Part shown: in pieces, positions 5,606 through 5,955 of the stretch
How positions within the stretch are numbered: position 1 is the stretch's first letter
Layout of the letters: each line of letters starts with the position of its first letter
NCBI GenBank assembly: GCA_009785885.1
Contig: WQUE01000096.1
Location: 1 to 5,955 of the forward strand
Source of the DNA: Actinomycetes bacterium
Lineage (GTDB): Bacteria > Actinomycetota > Actinomycetes > Propionibacteriales > Propionibacteriaceae
DNA length: 5,955 nt
Direction: 5' to 3'
Notes under the pieces: generated by a model
What the model saw: the letters and a program-made list of their open reading frames with translations, nothing else
Database searches by the model: none
Told to the model about the DNA's origin: nothing
Position numbers and translations under genes: made by a program

Positions 5606-5955
5606 CTACGCCGCGTATGCCCTCAAACTGAGGACGAGTCCGGAACCAGTCAGGAGCAGGTCTGTCGTCGACGCGAACTCGAAGCCGATTGAGGACTGGA
5701 GCATGTCGATCAGCGCCTGACGGTGGGCTTCCACGACCGCACCGCAGAAGTTCTCCGTGCTGATGAGGCCACCCGACACCGGCAGCAACCTCGCCCCATC
5801 CACGAAGAACTGCCCCGTGTCGCTTCCGCAGTACGCGATGCTCAGCGCGAGCGCGCCGGCCACCGTAGGGCCTGGACCGAAGGTGGCGAACGTGCGCTTC
5901 TCCAGCAGCCACGGCGTGCCGGTCTCATCCGTCACCGACACGACCTGGAATGTTC
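5606..5955 (-). CDS. Hypothetical protein, C-terminal part (start probably beyond right edge)
   Basis: An open frame runs from the right edge to TAG at 5608-5606, giving 115 visible residues. I do not recognise the family. Visible features: TFQVVSVTDETG at the edge, then WLLEKRTFATFGPGPTVAG, a mildly hydrophobic ALALSIAYCG, DTGQFFVDGARLLPVSGG, and a C-terminal half (ALIDMLQSSIGFEF and LLLTGSGLVLSLRAYAA) that looks like alternating helix and strand. There is no clear transmembrane helix or catalytic motif. A GTG at 5941-5939 could be the start (111 aa), but the frame stays open and protein-like upstream with only a weak AGG before it, so I treat the gene as truncated by the window. Codon use is less strict than in the kdp genes: about 19 of 116 codons end in A or T, and AGG arginine appears twice. 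This may mean a less conserved or acquired gene. It converges on the sigma-like gene. Confidence 0.6.
   Translation of the reverse strand, partial: TFQVVSVTDETGTPWLLEKRTFATFGPGPTVAGALALSIAYCGSDTGQFFVDGARLLPVSGGLISTENFCGAVVEAHRQALIDMLQSSIGFEFASTTDLLLTGSGLVLSLRAYAA

Noticed and set aside
4989..5720. Plus-strand frame of 243 codons overlapping the sigma-like gene and the right-hand gap
   Set aside because: It is a frame-shifted shadow, Arg/Gly/Pro-rich with no motif, and it reads through the convergent gap into the antisense of the edge gene.
5556..5912. Alternative minus-strand frame overlapping the right-edge gene
   Set aside because: Its composition is rich in Arg, Gly and His without hydrophobic patterning. 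The 5606-5955 frame has balanced protein-like composition and G/C-ending codons.

Overview
The window is very GC-rich. Nearly every codon of the main genes ends in G or C, GTG starts are used, and genes overlap by 4 bases. This fits an actinobacterium, but I cannot name the genus from sequence alone. No rRNA, tRNA, CRISPR array, insertion sequence or phage gene is visible. About 4.2 kb is a textbook potassium-transport operon; the right third is less ordinary.

Layout. Positions 1-4188 on the minus strand hold the high-affinity potassium pump operon in the order kdpF (4188-4102), kdpA (4094-2466), kdpB (2469-415) and kdpC (410 to beyond the left edge). Junctions are tight: 7 nt between F and A, a 4-nt ATGA overlap between A and B, and 4 nt between B and C. 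KdpA is the K+-selective pore-like subunit, KdpB the P-type ATPase, KdpC an auxiliary subunit and KdpF a one-helix stabilising peptide. The kdpDE sensor/regulator genes are not in the window.

Positions 4189-4390 form a divergent intergenic region. Its main feature is a run of heptamers related to CTTGACG, repeated every 11 bp (five units, 4231-4281). This has the geometry of a tandem operator for an OmpR/PhoB-family response regulator, and KdpE belongs to that family. A -10-like TAGGAT lies in front of the rightward genes.

Positions 4391-5478 on the plus strand hold two translationally coupled genes. The first encodes a HemG-type flavodoxin-fold protoporphyrinogen dehydrogenase. The second encodes a 181-residue protein with a sigma-70 region-4-like helix-turn-helix and a degenerate region-2-like N-terminus. 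They overlap through GTGA.

Positions 5479-5605 are a convergent intergenic gap with one small hairpin. From 5606 to the right edge is the C-terminal part of an unrecognised minus-strand gene with somewhat relaxed codon use.

How the genes work together: kdpFABC makes one inner-membrane complex that scavenges K+ at low concentration. The HemG-like enzyme would pass electrons from a porphyrinogen to menaquinone. Its co-translated partner may be a transcription factor linked to that redox step, but this is inference. No functional link between the kdp operon and the divergent pair is shown beyond their shared intergenic region.
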